DNA of 64,000 nucleotides from Nocardia cyriacigeorgica GUH-2. Lineage in GTDB: Bacteria > Actinomycetota > Actinomycetes > Mycobacteriales > Mycobacteriaceae. Each line of letters begins with the position of its first letter. The stretch's first letter is position 1. The translations under genes and the position numbers were made by a program. The DNA lies in the NCBI RefSeq assembly GCF_000284035.1, contig NC_016887.1, forward strand, positions 2,976,001 to 3,040,000, read 5' to 3'. This document shows positions 26,444-34,738 of this stretch, piece by piece. The notes beneath the pieces were generated by a model. That model had not been told where the DNA came from. It saw nothing but the letters and a program-made list of their open reading frames with translations, and did not search any database.

Positions 26444-26902
26444 TCAGTTGTCCCAGCCCGCCAGCGCCGACGCCAGATCGGGCACCTCCAGGATGTCGAT
26501 CGCCTGCTGACGCACATCCGGGCAGGTCTGAGTGGTCACGGTGTCGACGATCGAATTGTCGCGAATCACCTCGTCATTGAGCCCTTCATTGCGAGCCGCC
26601 CAGTTCTGCACCGTGCCGTTGAAGCTGACCTTCGCCACGGTCGAGCCCTGATCGCGCCAGTTGTCCAGCTCCGGCTCGATCATGTCGCACAACTGCTGCG
26701 CGGCCTGCGGGGTCACGGTGTCGTCGTCACCGTCGGGCGAGGTGGTCGCGCCCGGCGTGGTCATGGTGATGGTGGGCATGTCGGGCGTTCCCGGCACCGG
26801 ATCGGAGCTCTCGTCATCGCCACACCCCGCCAGCACCGCACCCGCCGCCAACGCAGCAGCCGCCGCCGTCGATCGCACCAGATAGCCACGGAACCGTTTC
26901 AT
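26444..26902 (-). CDS. Putative lipoprotein of unknown function
   Basis: 152 residues. Signal sequence with lipobox LAGC (KRFRGYLVRSTAAAAALAAG), then an acidic, Thr/Pro-rich linker and a C-terminal domain with two Cys (LCDMIEPELDNWRDQGSTV; TQTCPDVRQQAIDILEVPDL). The pattern is common among nocardial and mycobacterial surface lipoproteins of unknown role. ATG 26902 fits GAGGAG 5 nt upstream; an overlapping GTG at 26905 is too close to that site. Confidence 0.75.
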   Translation of the reverse strand: MKRFRGYLVRSTAAAAALAAGAVLAGCGDDESSDPVPGTPDMPTITMTTPGATTSPDGDDDTVTPQAAQQLCDMIEPELDNWRDQGSTVAKVSFNGTVQNWAARNEGLNDEVIRDNSIVDTVTTQTCPDVRQQAIDILEVPDLASALAGWDN

Positions 26903-27156
26903 CACATCTCCTCACAGATAAACGGGTACCTGTCGTGGCTGTACCCGATCGATCTGCGGACAACCAGCGGCCGTCCGCCGCTTGTGTTCTGTCTCTAGGC
27001 ATGAAGACGGGTGTTGGTGAGGTGTCCAGACCCGATCTTGTTCCCCGGGGTGTGGGGGCGGGCGGGTTCTAGGTTGGGCGTGTTTCATCTGCCGTCGACC
27101 AGCTGGTGAGTGCCGGTTCGTGCCGGGCGCCGGCCAGGACAGGAGCTCGAGGTCTC

Positions 27157-28176
27157 ATGATCGGATCTGGATTGGCCCGCCGCGGGCGCAGGGTGGCGAT
27201 CGCGCTCGCCGTGGTGGCCGCCGCGTCGGGCGTGGCGGTGGGGCCGAGTGCGACGGCCGAGCCCGCGTCCTCGATCACCGGGTCCTGGGCGATCGACGAC
27301 CGGACGGTGCAGTTGCGGGTGCATTCGGCGTCGATGGACACCGACATCATGGTGAATGTGCAGCGGCCGGCCGATCGGTCGGTGCCGCGGCCGGTGCTGT
27401 ATCTGCTGAACGGCGGCGGTGGGGGACAGGACAGTGCAACCTGGCAGAAGAACACCGATGTGCTGCGATTCCTCGCCGACAAGGACGTCAACGTGGTCCA
27501 GCCGATCGGCGGGCGCTGGAGTTACTACACCGACTGGCGGGCGCGTGACCCGAAACTCGGTGTGTACAAATGGAAGACGTTCCTGACCGAGGAACTGCCG
27601 CCGTTGATCGACGCCGAATTCGGCACCACCGGCGTCAACGCGATCGCCGGCCTGTCCACCTCGGGCACCTCGGTGCTGCAACTGCCGATCGCCAAACCCG
27701 GCCTGTATCGTGCCGTGGCGGCCTACAGCGGGTGCGCGCAGATCAGCGACCCGATCGGCCAGCAGTTCGTGAAGCTGGCGGTGGAGTCGTGGGGCGGCGG
27801 CGACACCGACAACATGTACGGCCCGCCGGGCGATCCGATGTGGGCGGCCAACGACCCGTATGTCAACGCCGAGGGACTGCGCGGGTTGAAGCTGTTCATC
27901 TCCACCGGCACCGGAATCCCGGGAATGTTCGACGTCTACAACGGCACCCACATGCAGCCCGGCCCACGCGGTTTCGCCAATCAGCTGGTCCTGGGCGGCC
28001 TGATCGAGGCCGCGGTGAACTGGTGCACCCACAATCTGCGTGACCGGCTGCATCAGCTGGGTATCCCGGCCACCTTCGACTTCCAGCCGACCGGCACCCA
28101 TTCCTGGGGATATTGGCAGCAAGCGATGAAGGACTCGTGGCCGGTGCTGGCCGACGGGCTCGGTTTGCCGCGATGA
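27157..28176 (+). CDS. Secreted Ag85/mycolyltransferase-like esterase
   Basis: 339 residues with signal peptide (RRVAIALAVVAAASGVAV, cleaved near TAEP). Antigen-85-type features: MDTDIMVNVQRP, VLYLLNGGGGG, SYYTDW (122-127), KWKTFLTEELPPLI, and a nucleophile elbow GLSTSG (Ser167) in place of the usual GLSMSG, with a late His in TGTHSWGYW. This is the typical nocardial mycolyltransferase-like form; it probably esterifies mycolate to trehalose or cell-wall arabinan. Monocistronic by spacing. Confidence 0.88.
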   Translation: MIGSGLARRGRRVAIALAVVAAASGVAVGPSATAEPASSITGSWAIDDRTVQLRVHSASMDTDIMVNVQRPADRSVPRPVLYLLNGGGGGQDSATWQKNTDVLRFLADKDVNVVQPIGGRWSYYTDWRARDPKLGVYKWKTFLTEELPPLIDAEFGTTGVNAIAGLSTSGTSVLQLPIAKPGLYRAVAAYSGCAQISDPIGQQFVKLAVESWGGGDTDNMYGPPGDPMWAANDPYVNAEGLRGLKLFISTGTGIPGMFDVYNGTHMQPGPRGFANQLVLGGLIEAAVNWCTHNLRDRLHQLGIPATFDFQPTGTHSWGYWQQAMKDSWPVLADGLGLPR

Positions 28177-28349
28177 CATCCCGCGCACGAGTGGTCGCCG
28201 GATGATCGCTATGGGTAGCATCGTCCCGGCCGTATGGGCCCGGGAAAGCCGGGTCTTGCCCGGCCCGTGCCGTGCGCTGGATGGTGTGCTGGACCCGCCT
28301 GCCGTGTTCGGCGCGGCAGCAGTGATGAGAGACCGATAGGGGCGCCCAG

Positions 28350-28826
28350 ATGCAACCGGCACTGCGATGTCTTGTCTGGGAACTGGACAACACGCTGTGG
28401 GACGGCGTCGTCTACGACGGCACCGTGGGCGCGTTGGACCGCTCCGCGCTGCGCACGCTGCGGATCCTCAGTGAACGCGGCATGTGGCACGCGGTGGCCA
28501 GCCGCGGCGACCGCGCCCGCACCACCGAGATGCTGCGCAGGCACGGGCTGCACGAGATGTTCTCCGTCGTCGAGATCGGCTGGGGCCGCAAGTCCTCGGC
28601 CATCGTGCGCATCAGCAACACGCTGGGCCTGCGGCTGGACTCGATCGGTTTCGTCGATCCCGAGCCGGTGGAGCGGGCCGAGGTGGCACGGGCGCTGCCG
28701 CTGGTGCGCTGCTATGCCGCGCGCAACGCGGGCATGTTGCTCAATCACCCCGACTTCCGGCCGGTGGTGCGCCCTGAGCGTGACCCCACCCCGCCGCTGG
28801 GCTTCGCCCGCGTGCCCGCACGCTGA
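28350..28826 (+). CDS. FkbH-like HAD protein with altered catalytic site
   Basis: 158 residues resembling the HAD part of FkbH-type proteins (CLVWELDNTLWDGVV, then LDSIGFVDPEPVERAEV). The canonical DxDNT nucleophile motif reads ELDNT: the first Asp is Glu11 (codon GAA at 28380-28382), while Asp13 remains. The later acidic motif FVDDNP reads FVDPEP. Both changes suggest loss of phosphoryl transfer. It stands alone, without ACP or PKS partners. It may be a binding protein or a relic; the coding frame is intact. Confidence 0.75.
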   Translation: MQPALRCLVWELDNTLWDGVVYDGTVGALDRSALRTLRILSERGMWHAVASRGDRARTTEMLRRHGLHEMFSVVEIGWGRKSSAIVRISNTLGLRLDSIGFVDPEPVERAEVARALPLVRCYAARNAGMLLNHPDFRPVVRPERDPTPPLGFARVPAR

Positions 28827-28860
28827 ACGGCACCGAGATATCCAGGAAGCCACGTGGTTT

Positions 28861-28894
28861 CGGCCCGCCCATGATCACGATCGTGGGCGGGCCG
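28861..28894. terminator. Stem-loop between convergent genes
   Basis: CGGCCCGCCCA pairs with TGGGCGGGCCG (11 bp, extended by an internal GATC pairing) between the HAD-like gene and the GMC oxidoreductase gene. Probably stops both transcripts; no clear U-tract. Confidence 0.6.
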
Positions 28895-28900
28895 CTCGGC

Positions 28901-30496
28901 TCAGCTGTTCGCGCCGCGCTTGATGAACGTCGCCGCCTGCTCACCGATGAGCACCGACGGTGCGTGCGTGTGCCCGCGCACCAGCACCGGCATCACCGAC
29001 GCATCGGCCACCCGCAGCCCCTGCACGCCACGCACTTCCAGCTGCGGGGTGACGACGCTGGCGGAATCGGTGCCCATCCGGCAGGTTCCGGCCGGATGGT
29101 AGAGGGTATGCGAGTAGCGATTGAGCGACAGTTCCAGGGTCTGCTCGATATCGGCGGGCGGCTGCGGCGGGTAGATGATGGGCCCGAGCACCGATTTCAG
29201 CGCCGGTGACTCGGCCAGCCGAACACAGGTGCGCAGCCCGGACAGGATCGCCGCGCGGTCCGCACCCTCGGCGTCGGACAGATAGCGCGGGTCGATGACC
29301 GGTTTGGCCGCTGGATCCTTCGAGGCCAGACTGATCCGGCCGCGGCTGTGCGGGCGCAGCAGCACCGTCGCCAGCACCACGCCGTGCTCGGTGGGCTCGC
29401 GCAACCCTTCATAGAAGAACGGGGCGGGGGCGAAGATCAGCTCCAGATCGGGCAGCTCCAGCTCCGGATCGCTGCGCAGGAAGCCGTAGGCCTCACCGAC
29501 GTTGGAGGTCAGCATGCCGCGGTGGCGCAGCAGATAATCCAGCAGTTGACGCGGCTTCTCGGCAGCGAACAGCGAATCGGAGCCGACACCGTAACCCACC
29601 GCCGACACAAGATGGTCCTGCAGGTTCGCACCGACCTCGGGGGCGTGGTGCACGGTCTCGATGCCGAGCCGGCTCAACTCCTCGCGGTCGCCGATGCCGG
29701 ACAGCATCAGCAGCTGCGGGCTGTTGATCGCCCCGCCACACAGCACCACCTCGCGTCGCGCGGTCGCGGTGACGGTGGCGCCGCCTTGGCGGAATTCCAC
29801 GCCGGTGGCGCGGGTTCCGTCGAACAGCACCCGGGTGGCCAGCGCCTCGGCCCGCACGATCAGGTTCGGCCTGCGCAGCGCCGGGCGCAGGTAGGCATCG
29901 GCGGTGCTCCAGCGACGGCCACCGCGCTGGGTCACCATCGTCTGGCTGAAACCCTCCGGCGCGGGCCGGTTCGCCGGCTCCACCGGGAAACCGCATTCGC
30001 GCACCGCCTCCAGATAGGCGGCGGTGAGACCGCGCGGGCTGCGCTGATGGGAGATGTGCAGCGGGCCGCCGGTGCCCTCGTCGGGATACTGGGCACCCTC
30101 GACGTTCTCGATGCGCCGGTACTGTTCGACAACCTTGGCGAAACTCCAGTCCTCGCCTGCCAGCAGCGCCCATTCGTCGTAATCGGCGCGGAAACCGCGC
30201 ACCCACATCATCGCGTTCATCGACGACGACCCACCGAAGGTCTTACCGCGCGGCCAGTAGATCTGGCGGCCGTCGAGCTCCGGCTGCGGTTCGGTCAGGT
30301 AATCCCAATCCACCTCGCTGCGGAACAACTTGGAGAACCCGGCCGGGATATGGATGAACTTGTTCTTGTCCTGTGGCCCCGCCTCCAGCAGCACGACCGT
30401 GGTATCCGGATCGTCGCTGAGCCGCGCGGCCAGCGCCGCACCCGCCGACCCCGCCCCGACGATCACGTAATCCGCAGCGACCTCACCTGTACTCAC
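28901..30496 (-). CDS. GMC-family FAD oxidoreductase (choline-dehydrogenase-like)
   Basis: 531 residues. FAD-binding GAGSAGAALAARL at the N-terminus, GMC signature 1 region (YWPRGKTFGGSSSMNAMMWV), signature 2 (GGAINSPQLLMLSGIG), and the C-terminal catalytic His in YHPAGTCRMG, followed by VADASVMPVLVRGHTHAPSV. Full length for alcohol/choline-dehydrogenase relatives; it probably oxidises a primary alcohol. It follows a second GMC enzyme on the same strand after a strong terminator, so co-transcription is doubtful. Confidence 0.88.
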   Translation of the reverse strand: MSTGEVAADYVIVGAGSAGAALAARLSDDPDTTVVLLEAGPQDKNKFIHIPAGFSKLFRSEVDWDYLTEPQPELDGRQIYWPRGKTFGGSSSMNAMMWVRGFRADYDEWALLAGEDWSFAKVVEQYRRIENVEGAQYPDEGTGGPLHISHQRSPRGLTAAYLEAVRECGFPVEPANRPAPEGFSQTMVTQRGGRRWSTADAYLRPALRRPNLIVRAEALATRVLFDGTRATGVEFRQGGATVTATARREVVLCGGAINSPQLLMLSGIGDREELSRLGIETVHHAPEVGANLQDHLVSAVGYGVGSDSLFAAEKPRQLLDYLLRHRGMLTSNVGEAYGFLRSDPELELPDLELIFAPAPFFYEGLREPTEHGVVLATVLLRPHSRGRISLASKDPAAKPVIDPRYLSDAEGADRAAILSGLRTCVRLAESPALKSVLGPIIYPPQPPADIEQTLELSLNRYSHTLYHPAGTCRMGTDSASVVTPQLEVRGVQGLRVADASVMPVLVRGHTHAPSVLIGEQAATFIKRGANS

Positions 30497-30590
30497 TGTC
30501 CATCTCCGATCTCACTGTGTAGGGCAAACATACGAGCACGCGATGGTCACCGGGCCGGAATCCCGGCATCCCCGCCGACGGCTCCGGAAA

Positions 30591-30632
30591 CGTCGCGCCC
30601 CCGCCGGCGGGAGAGCCGGCGGGGGCGCGACG
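30591..30632 (-). terminator. Strong terminator between the two GMC genes
   Basis: Perfect 18-bp inverted repeat (CGTCGCGCCCCCGCCGGC with its complement), 6-nt loop, 9 bp after the stop of the 30642-32372 gene. No U-tract, as is usual for strong actinobacterial stems. Confidence 0.8.
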
Positions 30633-30641
30633 AGCGGGGGA

Positions 30642-32372
30642 TCAGCCTGCCGCTGGGGCGCTGTCGGAGCGGCGGGCGGGGATGGTCGGCAGCTTCAGCG
30701 CGGTGGGCGCGTGCGCCGGTACGACCGGGTGGTGCGGGGCGATCGGGGCGATGCGCTGGTACGGCGCGCCCTGTTCGGGCCGCAGATCCTGTTCGCCCTT
30801 GTTGGGCCAGTAGGCGGCGGCGCGCTCGGCCTGGGCGGTGATGGTCAGCGACGGGTTGACGCCGAGGTTGGCCGAGACGGCGGCACCGTCGACGACGCTG
30901 AGCGTGGGGTAGCCGTAGACGCGGTGGTAGGCGTCGATGACCCCGTGCTCGCGGTCGGCGCCGATGGCCGCCCCACCCAGGAAGTGCGCGGTGAGCGGAA
31001 TGTTGAACACTTCGCCCCAGGTGCCGCCCGCGACGCCGCCGATCTTTTCCGCGACGCGGCGGGTGACGTCGTTGCCCGCCGGAATCCAGGTCGGGTTCGG
31101 TTCACCGTGGCCCTGCTTGGAGGTGAGTTTGCGGCCGAACAGCCCGCGCTTGGTGTAGGTGGTGATGGAGTTGTCCAGATGCTGCATGACCAGCGAGATG
31201 ATGGTGCGCTCACTCCAGTTGCGCACGCTCAGGAAGCTCAGCAGCGTCAACGGGTGCAGCAGTGCGATGCCGAGGAAGCGCAGCCAGCGCGGGATGCGGC
31301 CGCCGCCGTCGACCATCAGCGTCTGCAACAGGCCCATCGAGTTGGAGCCCTTGCCGTAGCGCACCGGCTCGATATGGGTGTCGGGGGTGGGGTGGATCGA
31401 GGAGGTGATCGCCACGCCCTTGGTGAAGTCCTGGCCCGGCACCACCTTCTTGGTGGCCGCGCCGACGATGGACTCGGAGTTGGTGCGGGTGAGCACGCCG
31501 AGCCGGTCCGACAGCTCGGGCAGCACACCCTGATCCTTCATGGCGTGCAACAGCTTCTGGGTGCCGAGCGTGCCGGCGGCGAGCACCACATGGCGGGCGG
31601 TGTAGACGGCCGGATTCTTGCGCACCCAGGCACCGGTGCGTTCGGTCGCCACTTCCCAGCTGCCGTCCGGCTGCGGCCGCAGCGCGGTGACCGTGGTCAT
31701 CGGAATGACCTGCGCGCCCGCCTTTTCCGCGAGGTAGAGGTAGTTCTTCACCAGGGTGTTCTTGGCACCGAACTTGCAGCCGACCATGCAGTCACCGCAT
31801 TCCAGGCAGCCGGTGCGCTCGGGGCCGACCCCGCCGAAGTAGGGATCTTCCACCGTCTTGCCGGGTTCACCGAAGAACACGCCGACCGGGGTCTGCACGA
31901 AGGTGTCGCCGACGCCCATGTCCTCGGCGACCTGTTTGAACACCTCGTCGGCCGGAGTCATGTGCGGGTTGCGGACCACGCCGAGCATCTTCTGCGCCTG
32001 CTCGTAGTACGGGCTCAGCTCGTCGCGCCAATCGGTGATCTCACGCCACTGCGCGTCCTGGAAGAACGGCTCCGGCGGCACGTACAGGGTGTTGGCGTAG
32101 TTGAGCGAGCCGCCGCCGACGCCGGCGCCGCCGAGGATCAGCACATCGCGCAGCGGGTGGATGCGCTGGATGCCGAAGCAGCCGAGCTTGGGCGCCCACA
32201 AGAATTTGCGCAGGTCCCAGCTGGTCTTGGGTAGTTCGTCGTCGGCGAAGCGGCGGCCGGCCTCGATCACGGCGACCTTGTAGCCCTTCTCCACCAGTCG
32301 CAGCGCCGTGACGCTGCCGCCGAATCCGGACCCGACGATGAGGACGTCGTAGTCCGTCGCGTGCTGAGACAT
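30642..32372 (-). CDS. GMC oxidoreductase, cholesterol-oxidase (ChoD)-like
   Basis: 576 residues. FAD motif GSGFGGSVTALRLVEKGY, the ILGGAGVGGGSLNYANTLYV segment, a four-Cys patch (GCLECGDCMVGC) typical of the ChoD-like group, HFLGGAAIGADREHGV and the C-terminal VVDGAAVSANLGVNPSLTI. It resembles mycobacterial ChoD, annotated as a cholesterol oxidase although its true substrate is debated. It is divergent from a MerR gene across a perfect palindrome at 32423-32438, so MerR control is likely. Confidence 0.88.
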   Translation of the reverse strand: MSQHATDYDVLIVGSGFGGSVTALRLVEKGYKVAVIEAGRRFADDELPKTSWDLRKFLWAPKLGCFGIQRIHPLRDVLILGGAGVGGGSLNYANTLYVPPEPFFQDAQWREITDWRDELSPYYEQAQKMLGVVRNPHMTPADEVFKQVAEDMGVGDTFVQTPVGVFFGEPGKTVEDPYFGGVGPERTGCLECGDCMVGCKFGAKNTLVKNYLYLAEKAGAQVIPMTTVTALRPQPDGSWEVATERTGAWVRKNPAVYTARHVVLAAGTLGTQKLLHAMKDQGVLPELSDRLGVLTRTNSESIVGAATKKVVPGQDFTKGVAITSSIHPTPDTHIEPVRYGKGSNSMGLLQTLMVDGGGRIPRWLRFLGIALLHPLTLLSFLSVRNWSERTIISLVMQHLDNSITTYTKRGLFGRKLTSKQGHGEPNPTWIPAGNDVTRRVAEKIGGVAGGTWGEVFNIPLTAHFLGGAAIGADREHGVIDAYHRVYGYPTLSVVDGAAVSANLGVNPSLTITAQAERAAAYWPNKGEQDLRPEQGAPYQRIAPIAPHHPVVPAHAPTALKLPTIPARRSDSAPAAG

Positions 32373-32422
32373 GGGGAAACTCCTCGATCGGCGTCGGCAG
32401 TGACGCCGGTTACGCTAATGAC

Positions 32423-32438
32423 GACAGTTGGAACTGTC
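32423..32438. promoter_or_regulatory. Palindromic operator between ChoD-like gene and MerR gene
   Basis: Perfect inverted repeat GACAGTT-GG-AACTGTC in the 100-bp divergent spacer, 35 bp before the MerR GTG and 51 bp before the ChoD-like ATG. MerR regulators bind such dyads within their target promoters; the neighbour at 32473 is the obvious candidate. Confidence 0.6.
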
Positions 32439-32472
32439 AACGAAGGGTGCGCTTGGTATCTATGCTGGTCGC

Positions 32473-33162
32473 GTGTCCCGATACAGCCGCACCCAGCTGG
32501 CCGAACTGAGCGGCGTCCCGGCGCGAACGATCCGCTACTACCATTCGCTCGGCTTGCTGCCCAAGCCCGAGCGGGTCGGCAAGGAGGCGCTCTACCGCAC
32601 CGAGCACCTCGACCGGCTGCGCGACATCCTCGCCATGCAAGCCCGTGGCCTGCGGCTGGACGCGATTCGCGAGGTCTTCGCCACCGAAACCGGCACGGGC
32701 ACCAGCGACTGGCGTGCGGTCTTCGATCCACGCAAACCGGGTCATGCGGATCAGTCCACTGTCCTCGACGACGACGAACTCAGCGAACTGCTCGGCGACC
32801 GCCGCCCCGACATCCTCGACGAACTGCAGGCCGCGCAATACCTGGAACGCCGCGGCGAGAACTGGGCGATCCCGGACCTGCCCATGCTCAAAGGTGCGCT
32901 GATCCTCTACGACGTGGGCACCGACGTCACCCTCAGCGGCGCCCTGCGCAAACTCATCCGCGCCCGCATCGCCGACCTGGCCGACGAAATGGTGCGCACC
33001 TTCCGCGACGCCGCCGCCACCAGCTACGGCGGCGAGGGCATCGGCAGCGACCTGAGCCGATTCCGGGACCGTTTCCGCGCCGCCGCCTGGGAGGTCGGCG
33101 GCGCCACGCTGGCCGATGAGATCGAGCGCGCGGTCGCCGAGCTGGACGAATCCGGGCACTGA
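32473..33162 (+). CDS. MerR-family transcriptional regulator
   Basis: 229 residues from GTG 32473. N-terminal MerR winged HTH (YSRTQLAELSGVPARTIRYY, HSLGLLPKPERVGKEALYR), a dimerisation helix, then a long C-terminal effector region without Cys clusters, so a metal sensor is unlikely. The charged C-terminal half (GALRKLIRARIADLADEMVR) is unassigned. No clear ribosome site precedes the GTG, so translation may be leaderless. It likely controls the divergent ChoD-like oxidoreductase through the intervening palindrome. Confidence 0.85.
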   Translation: MSRYSRTQLAELSGVPARTIRYYHSLGLLPKPERVGKEALYRTEHLDRLRDILAMQARGLRLDAIREVFATETGTGTSDWRAVFDPRKPGHADQSTVLDDDELSELLGDRRPDILDELQAAQYLERRGENWAIPDLPMLKGALILYDVGTDVTLSGALRKLIRARIADLADEMVRTFRDAAATSYGGEGIGSDLSRFRDRFRAAAWEVGGATLADEIERAVAELDESGH

Positions 33163-33239
33163 ACCGCAGCGATTCGCGTGCTGGGGAGCGGTGATCACTA
33201 TTGTTGACATCGCTCTCGGCAATGGTTCAGGGTGGCACC

Positions 33240-33932
33240 ATGACCACACCCAGGGCCCGCGCCCGCGCCCAGACGATGGACGACATCAAACGTATCGCGC
33301 GCACCCAGCTGGCCACCGAGGGCGCCGCCGCGCTGTCGCTGCGTGCCGTTGCCCGCGAGCTCGGGGTCGTCTCCTCGGCGGTCTACCGCTACGTCCGCAG
33401 CCGCGACGAACTGCTGACGCTACTGGTGGTCGACGGCTACGACGCGCTCGGCGATGCCGTCGACGCCGCCGTCGCAGCCGCCCCCGACGACCCCGCCGCC
33501 CGTCTGCGCGCCGCCGCACACGCCGTACGCGACTGGGGCCTGGCCGAACCCGCCTGGTACGGCCTGCTATTCGGCACCCCCGTACCGGGCTACGCCGCCC
33601 CCGCCGAGCAGACCGTCGCACCCGGCACCCGCGTCATCGCGACCCTGCTGCGCCTGCTCGAAACCGCCCACCACGCCGGTGCGCTCACCGAGCCGACCAC
33701 CACCGCACCCGCTTCCCCGGCCACCCTCGCCGACTTCGCCCGCATCCGTACCGAATTCGACCTCGACATCCCCGACTGGCTACTGGCCCGGGCCCTGGTG
33801 CTGTGGAGCGCGCTATTCGGCGCGGTGAGCTTCGACGTCTTCGACATGTACGGCGCAGGCACCTTCAGCGACCGCGCCGACGTGTTCGACCTTCAGTTGA
33901 CGGGCTGGCTGGAGCTGCTCGGATTCGGCTGA
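33240..33932 (+). CDS. TetR/AcrR-family regulator (WHG C-terminal domain)
   Basis: 230 residues: TetR HTH at about 15-60 (LSLRAVARELGVVSSAVYRY) and a C-terminal ligand domain with the LAEPAWYGLLFGTPVPGY segment typical of the WHG/TetR_C_13 type. CAGGGTGG before ATG 33240 serves as ribosome site. Its last 40 bp overlap the end of the convergent TetR gene at 33893-34585. No adjacent target operon is obvious. Confidence 0.85.
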   Translation: MTTPRARARAQTMDDIKRIARTQLATEGAAALSLRAVARELGVVSSAVYRYVRSRDELLTLLVVDGYDALGDAVDAAVAAAPDDPAARLRAAAHAVRDWGLAEPAWYGLLFGTPVPGYAAPAEQTVAPGTRVIATLLRLLETAHHAGALTEPTTTAPASPATLADFARIRTEFDLDIPDWLLARALVLWSALFGAVSFDVFDMYGAGTFSDRADVFDLQLTGWLELLGFG

Positions 33933-34585
33933 GCAGGCCGTGCCCCACACAGAATGAGCGCGGTCCGGGTGAACAGCTCGGCGAGCTCGGGCAACTTGTC
34001 GGCGCCCCGCTCGTACAGGCATGCGACGATCCGATCGCTGATACCGCCCAACAGCATGTCGATCAGCGCGGGATCCGGTTCGGCGGGAACCTCGCCCCGC
34101 TCCACGCCGATCCGCGCGACCGCCATGATGTGCTCGGCGAACAGGCGATGCACCCGTGCCCGGTGTTCGACCAGAGCCGGTCCCGCGGCCAGGATCTCGA
34201 TATAGAGCGCCCGGGTGGCGGCGGGTTGAGCAGCCAGAATTTCCAGGAAGACCCGGAACGAAGCATGCACCCGGTCGGCGAACGGCGTATCCGCGCTCAG
34301 GGTGATCGTCTCGCCCAGCAGCCGCAGGCACCCGTCCACGGCCGTGTCGTAGGCGGCGGCGAAGCATTCCTCCTTGCCGCCGAACAGCGCGTAGAAGGTG
34401 CGCCGGGCGACCCGCGCACGTCCGACGATCTCGGTGACCGTGGTCGGGGCATAACCCAGCTCACCCACCGCTTCCAAGGCGGCCGCGCACAGCCGCTGGT
34501 ACTGCGAGTTTTCGACTTCTTCGCGGGTCAGGCGGTGCGGGCCATGCGGCAGCCGATCGGGCGGCCCATCAGTCAGCACGGTCAT
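33893..34585 (-). CDS. TetR/AcrR-family regulator
   Basis: 230 residues: HTH near 30-75 (YAPTTVTEIVGRARVARRTF, YALFGGKEECFAAAYDT) and a helical C-terminal domain. The start MTVLTDGPP at 34585 follows a divergent spacer shared with the CocE/NonD hydrolase; regulation of that hydrolase is the natural guess. Its 3' end overlaps the convergent TetR gene by 40 bp, so transcripts from both could interfere. Confidence 0.85.
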   Translation of the reverse strand: MTVLTDGPPDRLPHGPHRLTREEVENSQYQRLCAAALEAVGELGYAPTTVTEIVGRARVARRTFYALFGGKEECFAAAYDTAVDGCLRLLGETITLSADTPFADRVHASFRVFLEILAAQPAATRALYIEILAAGPALVEHRARVHRLFAEHIMAVARIGVERGEVPAEPDPALIDMLLGGISDRIVACLYERGADKLPELAELFTRTALILCGARPAQPNPSSSSQPVN

Positions 34586-34738
34586 GTGACCAGGATATGG
34601 GTTCGGCGGTACATGGCTCTTCCGCGCGGCGGGCCGATGGTGAGATCCACGCCATAGTTGCCACCGAATGTGATCCATCCTATGGTTACCCGCGAGTCAG
34701 GAACGAGGTAGTTCCGCTCAGTCGGGATGAGGGGACAC

